Source of the DNA: JADGHX01 sp963837755 | GTDB taxonomy: Bacteria > Pseudomonadota > Gammaproteobacteria > Steroidobacterales > Steroidobacteraceae | Assembly: GCA_963837755.1 (NCBI GenBank) | Contig: CAWIOP010000001.1 | Coordinates: forward strand, 1,736,001-1,800,000 | Length of the DNA stretch: 64,000 bases | Reading direction: 5' to 3' | Part shown: positions 55,190-64,000 of the stretch, one piece after another | Layout of the letters: the number at the start of each line of letters is the position of its first letter | How positions within the stretch are numbered: the stretch's first letter is position 1 | The notes under the pieces: generated by a model | The model's input: only the letters and a program-made list of their open reading frames with translations | The model's database searches: none | What the model was told of the DNA's origin: nothing | Position numbers and translations under genes: made by a program

Positions 55190-55690
55190 TCTATTTCTCG
55201 CCATGTCAGGCACTTCGATTCGAAGCCCATCTCCAGTGACAGCTCGTGGAGCTTGGGTCGCTGGCGACGGCGAGCTGAAGTCGCGCTCTCAAGGTTAGCT
55301 GCCGCTTCAACACGTCGAGCGCTCGTGGACAGAGCCTCGACCAGGCGATCCTCATTCGTCTTCGTCCGGTCCTTGTCTCGCGTAACGACGCGTGCTTTCG
55401 TCATTTTAATCTTTGCCTGACCGACGTCGCAGTCGGAAACGAGTAGCGCGATTCGTTCGGACGGCCGAAGTCCTGTAAAGAACCGGAACTCGCTGTAGTT
55501 GCCTTGCGCTTCACCCCAGTCCTGGTGATTAGCTTTGATCAGCGCCTCCCTTCTTCGTGATGCGGAAGCATTTCAGAGCTGACGCCGGATTTTCCCTCGT
55601 TAGATATGCGCTTTACCGTGGGTCGATAGCGGCGGCCCTCGAACTCGAAGTCGAATTCGATGCGGTTCCTTCCTTTGGCTGGCACGGCCG
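55190..55690 (-). pseudogene. Island integrase with internal deletion and frameshift
   Basis: Starting near 55675 with an arm-binding domain (MPAKGRNRIEFDFEFEGRRY, GTG start), the core-binding domain is deleted; the catalytic domain resumes near 55555 as EALIKANHQDWGEAQG, FRFFTGLRPSERIALLVSDC with the first catalytic Arg, and KARVVTRDKDRTKTNEDRLVE. A one-base insertion follows near 55330, after which LCPRALDVLKRQLTLRARL continues in another frame. HxxR and Tyr boxes are missing. Confidence 0.8.
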
Positions 55691-55694
55691 CTGT

Positions 55695-55928
55695 TTACTG
55701 ATTCTCGACCCATCGCTGATATCTCTGTACGTCGATCAAGATTCTTCCATCCGGAGCTCGTCTCCAGACCTTCCCCTCCTGCCAATCGCCGCGTTCGCTC
55801 TCTCGCTCGATCGCCTTCACCGTGTAGGCGGTGATGAGCTGTGCGAGCGGCAACAGCACGTATCGAGCGGGAGCGACGATCAGAGGCGAGTCCGCGCGCT
55901 TCGCCGCCTGTACGATTCGCTTGCTCAC
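55695..55928 (-). CDS. Excisionase-like small protein
   Basis: 77 residues: ARYVLLPLAQLITAYTVKAI, ERESERGDWQEGKVWRRAPD, GRILIDVQRYQRWVE. The layout (short winged-helix with EGxxWRRAPDGR and a C-terminal Tyr/Trp) is that of excisionases encoded before island integrases. It overlaps no decay and lies just upstream of the integrase remnant on the same strand. Confidence 0.75.
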   Translation of the reverse strand: MSKRIVQAAKRADSPLIVAPARYVLLPLAQLITAYTVKAIERESERGDWQEGKVWRRAPDGRILIDVQRYQRWVENQ

Positions 55929-56025
55929 CGCACATCACTATGGGCGTCGAGCTCGCGCATCGCTGCCGAGGTATCGCCGCTGACGTGTCATGAGCGCCCT
56001 TAGATAGATGCCCTTATGTACAGCG

Positions 56026-56069
56026 GTAGAGGCCCTCATTCAGAGATGTAGAGGCCCTCATGCAGAGAG
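56026..56069. repeat. Two tandem 22-bp repeats upstream of the autotransporter
   Basis: 56026-56047 and 56048-56069 agree at 20 of 22 positions, each containing TAGAGGCCCTCAT. They lie about 80 bases before the start of the giant protein and could be a regulatory array. Confidence 0.7.
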
Positions 56070-56145
56070 CCTCACCGCTTCGCTACGTTTAGTAAAGACG
56101 CAGCTACAGCTGCGCGAACGTTGAGTTGGAATGGGGTTATCGCAC

Positions 56146-59100
56146 ATGAACAAGAACGGCGCCCGAACAACCAAGGGCTCTACCGCTGGTCCAATCACAC
56201 CGAACCCATCGTTCTGCGCACGCCGAGCGCTGGCGGCACTCGCGGCGAGCATCGTTCTGCTCGTACTGACGAGCGGTCCCGTCCTCGCGGGGGAATGCAC
56301 GATCGGCCCCTGCGCCGTCGGCGACACCATCGTCAATCCCGTTACCGGCGAGGCCGAGATCGTTCAGGAGCTTCTCGGCGACGAGATGGTGCTCACCGAT
56401 CAGGGCAACGCATTCCTCATCGTCAACATGACGGTCGGTAACACCTTCCCCGACCCGGAAGATCCGACGATCACGCTCGAGATCACTGCGGTTCACACCA
56501 ATACGACGACCGGGCGCATCGATCAGATCACGGTGCGTAACGATCTCGATCCGCCTGCGAGCCGCGGCGTAGACATCGTCACGACACCCGACAGCACGCC
56601 GCCGCCGGAAACGGGCGGCGATCCGGGTAATCCCGGAGGGTCCGTAGATGTCCCGATTCCCAGCGGCAACGTCAACGTGCTCCCGGACAAGCGCGTCGGC
56701 TCGCAAGGCGCGGAAGGTCGCGATGGTTGGGGTCTGCGTATCTGCATCATCTGGTGCTTCACGATCGGGCAGAACGCGCAGGTCGGCAGCGCCGGAGGTG
56801 CCGGGCCGACGATCGATCGCACGATCTCGGGAGGCGACATCACATCCGTCTCTGACGACCTTCCAGGCGTATGGGCCTCGAGTCTCGGTGGCAATGGCGG
56901 GCACGGCGGCGACGCCTACGTGTCACTGGGTGTCGATGCAGCGCAAGGTGGCGCGGCAGGAGTCGGCGGCAACGTCACAGTGACGTCGAATGTGGATATC
57001 ACGACGGCCGGCGATCATTCGCACGGAATCTTCGTACAGAGCCGCGCAGGCGCCGGCGGATCGGGCGGCGAAGGCTGGATTCTGAGCGAGGGCGGCGCAG
57101 GCGGCCCGGCTGCGCAAGGCGGCGTCGCGACTGCGACGAACAATGGCGCTATCACGACGTTCGGTCCGGGCGCAAGCGGGCTGCTCGTCCAGAGTCTGGG
57201 TGGCGGTGGCGGAACGGGCGGCGACAGCTGGGGGATCGTCGGTCTCGCGGGCAGCGCGAGCGCTGGCGGTCATGGCGGCGCAGCCTCGGCGGTCAACAAC
57301 GGCACCATCACGACATCGGGCCTCGCCGCGCACGGCATGACGGTGCAGAGCATCGGCGGTACGGGTGGCGATGCGGGCGATTCGGGTGGCCTCGCCGCCG
57401 TGGGTGGCACCGGCGATACCGGCGGCAACGGTGGTCTTGCTTCCGCAACCAACGGTGCCGACGCAAGCATCACCACGAGCGGCGATGGCAGCTACGGCAT
57501 CCTCGCGCAGTCGATCGGCGGGGGCGGCGGCAACGGCGGTACTGCCGGCGGCATCGGCGCCGTGGGCGGCTCGGGATCGGGCGGCGGTGCGGGTGGAATC
57601 GTCAATGTCACCAATGCCGAAGGCAGCTCCGTCACGACGAGCGGTGCGAATGCGCACGCGGTCGTCGCACAAAGCATCGGGGGCGGCGGCGGTACCGGCG
57701 GTGTCGGCGGCGGGCTCGTCGCGATCGGCGGCAGCAGCACGGCATCGGGCAACGGCAACGCGGTGACCGTGACCAACGAGGCCGGAAGTTTTCTCACGAC
57801 GTCGGGCGTGGCATCTCACGGTGTGCTCGCACAGAGCATCGGTGGCGGCGGCGGTGCGGGCGCGGGCAGCGGCGGTCTGCTCGGCCTCGGCGGAGCAGGT
57901 GGAGCGGCAGGCAACGGCGGCAGCGTCACGATCACGAGCGCCGCGACGATCAATACACACGGCATCGATGCGAAGGGCCTGGTTGCGCAGAGCATCGGCG
58001 GTGGCGGCGGATCGGGGAACGCGTCGGGTGGTCTCGTCGCGCTCGGCGGCAAGGGCGGATCGGGCGGCGCTGGCGGGTCCGTCACGGTGAGCAACGGCGG
58101 GTTCATCACCACTCACGCGGCAGGTGCTGACGCGGTGCTGGCGCAGAGCATCGGCGGCGGTGGCGGTGACGGCGGCAGCTCCGGCGGGCTCGTTTCGCTA
58201 GGTGGCTCCGGCACATCCGGCGGCGCAGGTGGCAACGTCAACGTGACGAGCTCCGGTGTCCTTTCGACTTCCGGCGATCGTGCGCACGGCATTCTCGCGC
58301 AGAGTATCGGCGGCGGAGGCGGCACCGGCGGCGACAGCGGCGCGCTCGTGAGCCTGGGCGGCGCGGGCAGCGTGGCCAGCAAGGGTGGAGTCGTCACGGT
58401 CACGAACAGCGGTTCGATATCTACCGACGGCAATCAGTCGAGCGCCATCGAGGCCGAAAGCATCGGCGGCGGCGGTGGCAACGGCGGCAGCAGCGGCGGC
58501 GTGTTCTTCTCGCTTGGGGGCACGGCGGGTGGCGGCGGCAATGCCGACAGCGTCACGGTCTCGAACAGCCACAACCTCATAACTGAGGGCAACGATTCGC
58601 ATGGCGTCTTCGCGCAGTCGGTTGGCGGTGGCGGCGGCAACGGCGGTAACAGTGGCTCACTGTCGGCGTTCGCCGGTGTGGCGATCGGTGGCAGCGGTGG
58701 TGACGGCGGCCAGGGTTCGACCGTTACGGTGAATTCGTCGGACCGCACCGTCGTGATCGGCGGCAACGAGGTTGCCGTCACGCCGTTCATCCGCACCGAA
58801 GGCGATCATGCCAAGGGCATCTTTGCGCAGAGCGTCGGCGGGGGCGGCGGCACCGGCGGATTCGCGGCGCAGGTGAGCGTCGGTTACATCGCGAGCGCTT
58901 CCGTTGCCGTCGGCGGGTCCGGAGGCGGCGGTGGCGATGGCGCGACCGTCAACGTCAACGGCGACACGAACATCGAGACGCACGGCGCCGATGCCGACGG
59001 CATCCTCGCGCAGAGCGTCGGCGGCGGCGGCGGCAACGGCGGGTTCGCGGTTTCGTTCGCCGGCGCGGCGGGTGATGCGGCGGGCATCGCGCTTGGAGTC

Positions 59101-62100
59101 GGCGTCGGCGGCAAGGGCGGCGAAGGCGGTGTGGGCGGCAACGTCAACCTCGACGCCGGCGGGCAGATCACGACGACGGGCACGCATGCCGAAGGTCTGA
59201 TCGCGCAGTCGGTCGGCGGCGGCGGTGGCACGGGCGGTTTCTCAGTCACGATTGCCGCAGCGGGGGCCGGTGGAGTTGCCGGCTCGGCCTCGGTCGGAGT
59301 CGGCGGCTCCGGTGGCGACGGCGGCGACTCCGGAATCGTGGATGCCAAATACGAGGGCGACGTGGTCACCGAAGGTGACGATTCCAGTGCCGTGCTGATC
59401 CAGGGTGTCGGTGGCGGCGGTGGTAACGGCGGCTTCAATGTTTCCGGCGCAGTCTCCGGCGCAGGTACCGCGAGTGCTGGCGTCGCCGTCGGCGTCGGCG
59501 GGTCAGGCGGTGGCGGCGGGGAAGGCGGTCTCGTCACCGCCAACATCACCGGCGACATCGGCACGATGGGAGATCGCTCGAGCGGCCTCGTCGCGCAGTC
59601 GGTCGGCGGGCGCGGCGGTAACGGCGCGTTCAATGTCTCCGGTGCGATCACTGGATCGGGCGGTCAGAGCGGTGGCGTTTCCGTCGGTGTCGGCGGCGCG
59701 GGCGGCGGTGCCGGCAACGCGAAGAAGGTCGAAGCGACGCTGATCGGCGATGCCGTCACGCTCGGCGTCGATTCCGACGCGGTGCTCGTGCAGAGCGTCG
59801 GTGGTGGCGGCGGCACCGGCTCGTTCAACGTTTCGGGCGCCATCTCCGCTTCATCGAGCGGCAGTGTCGGTGTCTCGGTCGGTGTCGGCGGCGCGGGTGG
59901 CGACGGCGGTGATGGCAGTGCGGTCGAGGCGAATGTCACGGGCGACATCGGCACCGCGGGAACGGGGTCCAACGCGTTCATCGCGCAGAGCCTCGGCGGC
60001 GGCGGCGGCAACGGGGGATTCAACGTGGCCGGTGCGATCAGCGCGACCGGCGGCCCGAGCGGTTCCGTCTCGGTCGGCGTCGGCGGTTCGGGCGGTGGTG
60101 GCGGCGATGCGTCGACTGTCGATGCGACGCTGACGGGCGATGTCGTCACGCTGGGCGACAACAGTGCGGCGATCATTGCGCAGAGTCTCGGCGGCGGCGG
60201 CGGTAACGGCGGATTCAACGTCTCGGGCTCGATCACCGCTAGCAAGGGGATGGGCGGCGCGGTGGCGGTCGGCGTCGGCGGCTCCGGCGGCGGCGGTGGC
60301 AATGCGGCGCGCGCAAGTCTCTCCGTCACGGGCGATGTGCAGACCGAGGGCAGCAACTCAGGCGGCGTGCTCGCACAGAGCCTCGGCGGCGGTGGCGGCA
60401 ATGGCGGGATGAATGTCTCCGGCGGTGTCGCGCTGTCGTCCTCCGATACGGCCGGTGCGCTGTCGGTGGGCGTCGGCGGTTCCGGCGGCAGTGGCGGAAC
60501 GGGCGGTGAAGTCTCGGCGACGGTCAGCGGCAACGTCACGACACTCGGCGCGAGATCGCATGCGATCAATGCGCAGAGCCTTGGCGGCGGCGGTGGCAAT
60601 GGCGGAATCAACGTCTCCGGCACGATCGCTGCGAGTGGCGCCGGAGCGGCCACCGTTGGAGTCGGCGTCGGCGGCGCGGGCGGCGACGGCGGGACGAGCG
60701 CGGCAGCGAGCGCGACGGTGACCGGCGTCGCGACCACCCTGGGCAACGACTCGCACGGCATCTTCGTGCAGAGCGTCGGCGGGGGAGGCGGCGCCGGCGG
60801 GCTCAATGTGACCGGCAACGTGACGGCGGCGAAGTCTGGCGCCGGTTCACTCGGGGTCGGCGTCGGCGGTTTCGGCGGCGGCGGCGGTCAGTCGGGCGCG
60901 GTGCAGGGTACGGTGAACGGCGGTGCCGGCACTGCAGGCGATCGATCGCATGGTGTCTTCCTGCAGAGCGTCGGCGGTGGTGGCGGCACCGGCGGCATCA
61001 ATGTCTCCGGCGGCATTTCGCTTGCCAAGTCGACGAGCGGTGCGGCGACGGTTGGCATTGGTGGCTTCGGCGGTGATGGCGGCAATGCCTCGACCGTGAC
61101 GGGAAATGTTTCGGGGACCGTCACGACGGCCGGCAAACAGTCGATGGGTGTGCTCGCGCAGAGCGTCGGCGGCGGCGGCGGCAACGGCGGTCTCAACGTA
61201 TCCGGAACGGTACAGCTGACGACCGAAGGCAACGCCACGGGCGCGATCGGTGTCGGCGGTTTCGGCGGTGGCGGTGGCAACGCCGCCGCGGTGACACTCG
61301 ATCGCACCGGCACGACGCAGACGAGCGGCGCGAATTCCAATGCCATCGTCGCGCAGTCGATCGGCGGCGGCGGCGGCACCGGCGGCCTCAATGTCTCCGG
61401 CGCGATCTCCGGCTCGAGCAACAGCTCCGCATTCAGCGGCACCTTCGGTCTCGGCGGCTTCGGTGGCGGCGGCGGCAACGCGGCCGCGGTCACGGCGAAC
61501 GTGACGGGCGACGTGTTCGCGACCGGGCTCGCCTCTGACGGTTTCGTCACCGAGGACGGTCTCACTCGCCGCGTTCGCGAAGGCGGCTCGAGCGGCGTGC
61601 TGGCGCAGAGCGTCGGCGGCTCCGGCGGCAGCGGCGGCCTCAATGTCTCCGGCGGCATCGCACTCGCGAAGCCGAAGTCGGGCTCGAACGCGCTCAACAT
61701 CGGCATCGGCGGATTCGGTGGCTCGGGTGGTGATGCGGCGGCGGTGAGTCTCACCGTCGATGCAGACACCGTGTCGGCCGTGGGTGATCAGCGCTTTGGC
61801 GTCGGCGCGCAGTCGGTCGGCGGCGGCGGCGGCAACGGCGGCCTCAACGTGAGCGGCGGCATCGTCATGGATGGCCAGATCACGGCGGGCGTCGGCGGCT
61901 TCGGCGGCGATGGCGGACTCGGTGGCGCGGTCACGGCGACGGCCGACACCGACATTCTCGTTTCCGGCGCAAACGCCGTCGGCTTCATGGCGCAGTCGGT
62001 CGGCGGTGGCGGTGGTCATGGCGGCCTCAACGTGAGCGGCGGCATCTCCGCAGGCACTCAGAGCGAAAAGGCTTCGCTCGTCTTCGGCATCGGCGGTTTC

Positions 62101-64000
62101 GGCGGCGCAGGCAACGCGAGCGGCGCCGTCACGGCCACGCAGAGCGGTGCGATTACGGTCGAGGGCGCGGATTCGATCGGCGTGCTCGCGCAGAGCGTCG
62201 CCGGTGGCGGCGGCAACGGCGGCCTCAACGTCTCGGGCAACATCGCACTCGGAAAAGGGTATGCGGCCTCGATCGGCATTGGCGGCAGTGGCGGCCTCGG
62301 CGCGAACGCCGGCGCGGTGACACTGATCAGCGACGGCGAGATCCGCATCGACGGACGCGAGCCCGTTGATCCGAATGCGCCGACCACGCCGGAGGATCGG
62401 TCGAAGCTCAGTTACCGCGAGCGGGCAAACGGCATCCTCGCGCAGTCCGTCGGCGGTGGCGGCGGCAACGGCGGGATGAACATCACCGGCGCGTTCGCAC
62501 GCGCGGGCAGTCCACTCGCAGTCGGCGTCGGCGGTTTTGGCGGTGGCGGCGGCAATGCGGGAGCGGTGACGGTGAAGCGCGGCCTCGATGAGGCGAGCCT
62601 CCTCGTGACGCGCGGCAACGCAGCGAATGCACTCACCGCCCAGTCCATCGGCGGCGGCGGCGGCAACGCGGGCATCAACATCGTGGTGGAAGGCACGGTC
62701 CACGCCACGGAGGAAGATAAGAAGAAGCAGGCGAAGATCGTGATCGGCGGTGCCGGTGGCGCACCCGGTCACGGCGAGGGCGTGACGGTCGAGCACATCG
62801 GCGACATCGTGACCGACGGCCGGCAGAGCGACGGCATTCTCGCGCAGTCGATCGGCGGTGGCGGCGGCAACGCCAACGTGAATCTCGGCACGGGCCTCAA
62901 CCGCAACACGTCCGGCTTCGACTTCGTGCTCGGCGGCGCGCCCGGAGAAGGCGGCGATGGCCGCGCGGTGACGGTGGATCACAGCGGCACGATCGTGACT
63001 GCAGGCAACGATGCGACCGCAATCTTCGCGCAGAGCGTCGGCGGCGGCGGCGGCAATGCCGAGCTCGACGACAGCCAGGTGCAGGACATTCTCACCGCCC
63101 CCGAGATCGCACTCGATGTGCTGTCGGATGAGAAGCGTTCCGTCAACCTCACGATCGGTCGGCAGGGTGGAACGGGTGGTGAGGGCGGCAACGTTGCGGT
63201 GACTTCGAATGGCACGATCGCGACGCTCGGCGATCGCGCGGTCGGCATCCGTGCGCAGAGCGTCGGCAACGCCGGCGGTGTCAGCGGCACGAGCTCCTTC
63301 GCCTGGAGCGGCGACAACGACGTCTCGGTGCAGGTCGGCCGCGAAGGTGGCGAGGGCGGACGCGCGAATGCGGCGACGGTCAACGCTTCCGGCTCCATCG
63401 CGACCGCGGGCGCAGATGCACACGCCATTCACGCTCAGAGCGTGGGCGGTGGTGGCGGCGTCGGTGGAGCGGTGACGACCGAGTTGCTGCAGACGAAGAG
63501 CAATTCGCTATCGGTGGGTGTCGGCGGTGCGGGTGGCACGGGCGCCGTCGCAGGCACGGTGGACGTGATCAGCAGCGCCGATCTCACGACGCTGGGCGCC
63601 GGTGCGCACGGCATCTATGCCCAGTCGATCGGCGGCGGCGGTGGTGACGGCGGTTACGCCGGTGCCACGGTCTCCGACGTCATCTCGGCGGCTGCGGAAG
63701 CGGTGAAGGAAAGACTCAAGAACGAAGAGGACAAGGGCAGCACGAAGGTCAACGTGCTGGTAGGCGGCTCCGGCGGCACCGGCGCGACCGGCGATGACGT
63801 CGACGTGCTGAACAGCGGCACGATCCTCACGGCCGGCACCAAGGCGCACGGCATCAACGCGCAGTCGATCGGCGGCGGTGGTGGTGAAGGCGGCATGGTG
63901 CTGACCGGCAACATCGCCTCGGGCAAGGACCGCAATGCGTTCACCCTCAACGTCGGCGGCTCCGGTGGCGATGGCGCCGTCGGTGGCGACGTGGCGGTCG
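56146..64000 (+). CDS. Giant glycine-rich repeat autotransporter-type protein (partial, runs off right edge)
   Basis: One frame without a stop for over 2,610 codons. The start is ATG 56146 (MNKNGARTTKG); 56131 in the same frame is an alternative. Signal peptide with hydrophobic core LAALAASIVLLVLTSGPVLA, a Cys-containing N-terminal domain (ECTIGPC; CIIWC), a Pro/Gly linker, then from about 57000 some 37 repeats of the form HGILAQSIGGGGGNGG ... VGGSGGxGG ... VTVTNxGxITTxGD. Period is about 52 residues in the first ten units and mostly 60-66 afterwards, with some longer units. The pattern predicts a beta-solenoid surface passenger; a C-terminal barrel should lie beyond the window. A role in adhesion or biofilm is inferred. 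Confidence 0.9.
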   Translation, partial: MNKNGARTTKGSTAGPITPNPSFCARRALAALAASIVLLVLTSGPVLAGECTIGPCAVGDTIVNPVTGEAEIVQELLGDEMVLTDQGNAFLIVNMTVGNTFPDPEDPTITLEITAVHTNTTTGRIDQITVRNDLDPPASRGVDIVTTPDSTPPPETGGDPGNPGGSVDVPIPSGNVNVLPDKRVGSQGAEGRDGWGLRICIIWCFTIGQNAQVGSAGGAGPTIDRTISGGDITSVSDDLPGVWASSLGGNGGHGGDAYVSLGVDAAQGGAAGVGGNVTVTSNVDITTAGDHSHGIFVQSRAGAGGSGGEGWILSEGGAGGPAAQGGVATATNNGAITTFGPGASGLLVQSLGGGGGTGGDSWGIVGLAGSASAGGHGGAASAVNNGTITTSGLAAHGMTVQSIGGTGGDAGDSGGLAAVGGTGDTGGNGGLASATNGADASITTSGDGSYGILAQSIGGGGGNGGTAGGIGAVGGSGSGGGAGGIVNVTNAEGSSVTTSGANAHAVVAQSIGGGGGTGGVGGGLVAIGGSSTASGNGNAVTVTNEAGSFLTTSGVASHGVLAQSIGGGGGAGAGSGGLLGLGGAGGAAGNGGSVTITSAATINTHGIDAKGLVAQSIGGGGGSGNASGGLVALGGKGGSGGAGGSVTVSNGGFITTHAAGADAVLAQSIGGGGGDGGSSGGLVSLGGSGTSGGAGGNVNVTSSGVLSTSGDRAHGILAQSIGGGGGTGGDSGALVSLGGAGSVASKGGVVTVTNSGSISTDGNQSSAIEAESIGGGGGNGGSSGGVFFSLGGTAGGGGNADSVTVSNSHNLITEGNDSHGVFAQSVGGGGGNGGNSGSLSAFAGVAIGGSGGDGGQGSTVTVNSSDRTVVIGGNEVAVTPFIRTEGDHAKGIFAQSVGGGGGTGGFAAQVSVGYIASASVAVGGSGGGGGDGATVNVNGDTNIETHGADADGILAQSVGGGGGNGGFAVSFAGAAGDAAGIALGVGVGGKGGEGGVGGNVNLDAGGQITTTGTHAEGLIAQSVGGGGGTGGFSVTIAAAGAGGVAGSASVGVGGSGGDGGDSGIVDAKYEGDVVTEGDDSSAVLIQGVGGGGGNGGFNVSGAVSGAGTASAGVAVGVGGSGGGGGEGGLVTANITGDIGTMGDRSSGLVAQSVGGRGGNGAFNVSGAITGSGGQSGGVSVGVGGAGGGAGNAKKVEATLIGDAVTLGVDSDAVLVQSVGGGGGTGSFNVSGAISASSSGSVGVSVGVGGAGGDGGDGSAVEANVTGDIGTAGTGSNAFIAQSLGGGGGNGGFNVAGAISATGGPSGSVSVGVGGSGGGGGDASTVDATLTGDVVTLGDNSAAIIAQSLGGGGGNGGFNVSGSITASKGMGGAVAVGVGGSGGGGGNAARASLSVTGDVQTEGSNSGGVLAQSLGGGGGNGGMNVSGGVALSSSDTAGALSVGVGGSGGSGGTGGEVSATVSGNVTTLGARSHAINAQSLGGGGGNGGINVSGTIAASGAGAATVGVGVGGAGGDGGTSAAASATVTGVATTLGNDSHGIFVQSVGGGGGAGGLNVTGNVTAAKSGAGSLGVGVGGFGGGGGQSGAVQGTVNGGAGTAGDRSHGVFLQSVGGGGGTGGINVSGGISLAKSTSGAATVGIGGFGGDGGNASTVTGNVSGTVTTAGKQSMGVLAQSVGGGGGNGGLNVSGTVQLTTEGNATGAIGVGGFGGGGGNAAAVTLDRTGTTQTSGANSNAIVAQSIGGGGGTGGLNVSGAISGSSNSSAFSGTFGLGGFGGGGGNAAAVTANVTGDVFATGLASDGFVTEDGLTRRVREGGSSGVLAQSVGGSGGSGGLNVSGGIALAKPKSGSNALNIGIGGFGGSGGDAAAVSLTVDADTVSAVGDQRFGVGAQSVGGGGGNGGLNVSGGIVMDGQITAGVGGFGGDGGLGGAVTATADTDILVSGANAVGFMAQSVGGGGGHGGLNVSGGISAGTQSEKASLVFGIGGFGGAGNASGAVTATQSGAITVEGADSIGVLAQSVAGGGGNGGLNVSGNIALGKGYAASIGIGGSGGLGANAGAVTLISDGEIRIDGREPVDPNAPTTPEDRSKLSYRERANGILAQSVGGGGGNGGMNITGAFARAGSPLAVGVGGFGGGGGNAGAVTVKRGLDEASLLVTRGNAANALTAQSIGGGGGNAGINIVVEGTVHATEEDKKKQAKIVIGGAGGAPGHGEGVTVEHIGDIVTDGRQSDGILAQSIGGGGGNANVNLGTGLNRNTSGFDFVLGGAPGEGGDGRAVTVDHSGTIVTAGNDATAIFAQSVGGGGGNAELDDSQVQDILTAPEIALDVLSDEKRSVNLTIGRQGGTGGEGGNVAVTSNGTIATLGDRAVGIRAQSVGNAGGVSGTSSFAWSGDNDVSVQVGREGGEGGRANAATVNASGSIATAGADAHAIHAQSVGGGGGVGGAVTTELLQTKSNSLSVGVGGAGGTGAVAGTVDVISSADLTTLGAGAHGIYAQSIGGGGGDGGYAGATVSDVISAAAEAVKERLKNEEDKGSTKVNVLVGGSGGTGATGDDVDVLNSGTILTAGTKAHGINAQSIGGGGGEGGMVLTGNIASGKDRNAFTLNVGGSGGDGAVGGDVAV

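Noticed and set aside
59664..60818. Pro-rich 384-codon antisense frame
   Set aside because: It is the complement of GGC/GGT glycine codons in the sense repeats, giving PPPPP runs; not a protein gene.
60847..63432. 861-codon open frame antisense to the autotransporter repeats
   Set aside because: It arises from the repetitive GC-rich codon pattern of the sense strand; its sequence is Ala/Arg/Asp low-complexity and has no family features or start signal.
57000..64000. CRISPR-like array
   Set aside because: The regular spacing comes from translated protein repeats of unequal length with conserved reading frame, not from identical DNA repeats with unique spacers.

Overview
High-GC chromosomal DNA from a Gram-negative bacterium: TonB-dependent receptor, outer-membrane proteins, HlyD/MacB-type exporters and a giant autotransporter-like protein. 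The gene mix (HdeD/DUF1269 stress cluster, BlaI-M56-TIGR03435 module, large TonB receptor, YfaZ) fits a gammaproteobacterium near the Xanthomonadales/Steroidobacter group; that placement is inference. No complete tRNA, rRNA or CRISPR array was found.

Layout. 0-7 kb: a polyketide synthase operon (ACP-KS-decayed AT-ACP, two FtsX/MacB permeases, their ATPase, a small secreted protein, then a terminator), divergent from a gene cut by the left edge. 7.3-14.8 kb: an nSTAND3-like remnant, then an IS21-family element with two accessory ORFs. Its istA is split by an intact RIT element (three overlapping tyrosine recombinases), and istA and istB also carry small indels. 14.8-17.8 kb: truncated or unrecognised genes and two pseudogenes. 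18-23.2 kb: a frameshifted sigma-54 activator, a plausible sigma-54 promoter with a dyad upstream, and a stress-type cluster (STAS-like, DUF1269, Ala-rich coiled coil, HdeD, second DUF1269, second coiled coil). 23.3-28.1 kb: truncated metallophosphoesterase, KdpE fragment, hybrid histidine kinase and N-terminally truncated NAD synthetase. 28-38 kb: BlaI-M56-TIGR03435 module with a BlaI-type operator, FAD protein plus broken TauD dioxygenase, Old Yellow Enzyme, PolX-type HhH protein and a TonB receptor.

38.3-55.2 kb lies between two diverged direct repeats, each ending in what looks like the 3' end of a tRNA-Ser gene. It is a mosaic island: GntR regulator with an adaptor-ATPase-permease exporter, integrase fragments, IS6 pseudogene, AraC and SDR remnants, YfaZ, a second FtsX permease pair (one copy with an in-frame stop), AbiJ remnant, serine hydrolase, MITE-like repeat, and a small module (PD-(D/E)XK-like protein, DUF6988-like protein, AlbA_2/Schlafen-type protein). 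A decayed integrase and an intact excisionase-like gene sit just beyond the second repeat. From 56.1 kb to the right edge runs one uninterrupted frame of more than 2,600 codons for a glycine-rich repeat autotransporter-type passenger.

Two themes dominate. First, repeated insertion and decay: at least ten genes are broken by one-base indels, frame breaks or single stops, while long genes (PKS, TonB receptor, 825-residue permease, autotransporter) are intact, so decay is more likely than general sequence error. Second, export: three MacB/FtsX-type permease systems, one of them tied to a PKS whose AT has lost its catalytic motif.
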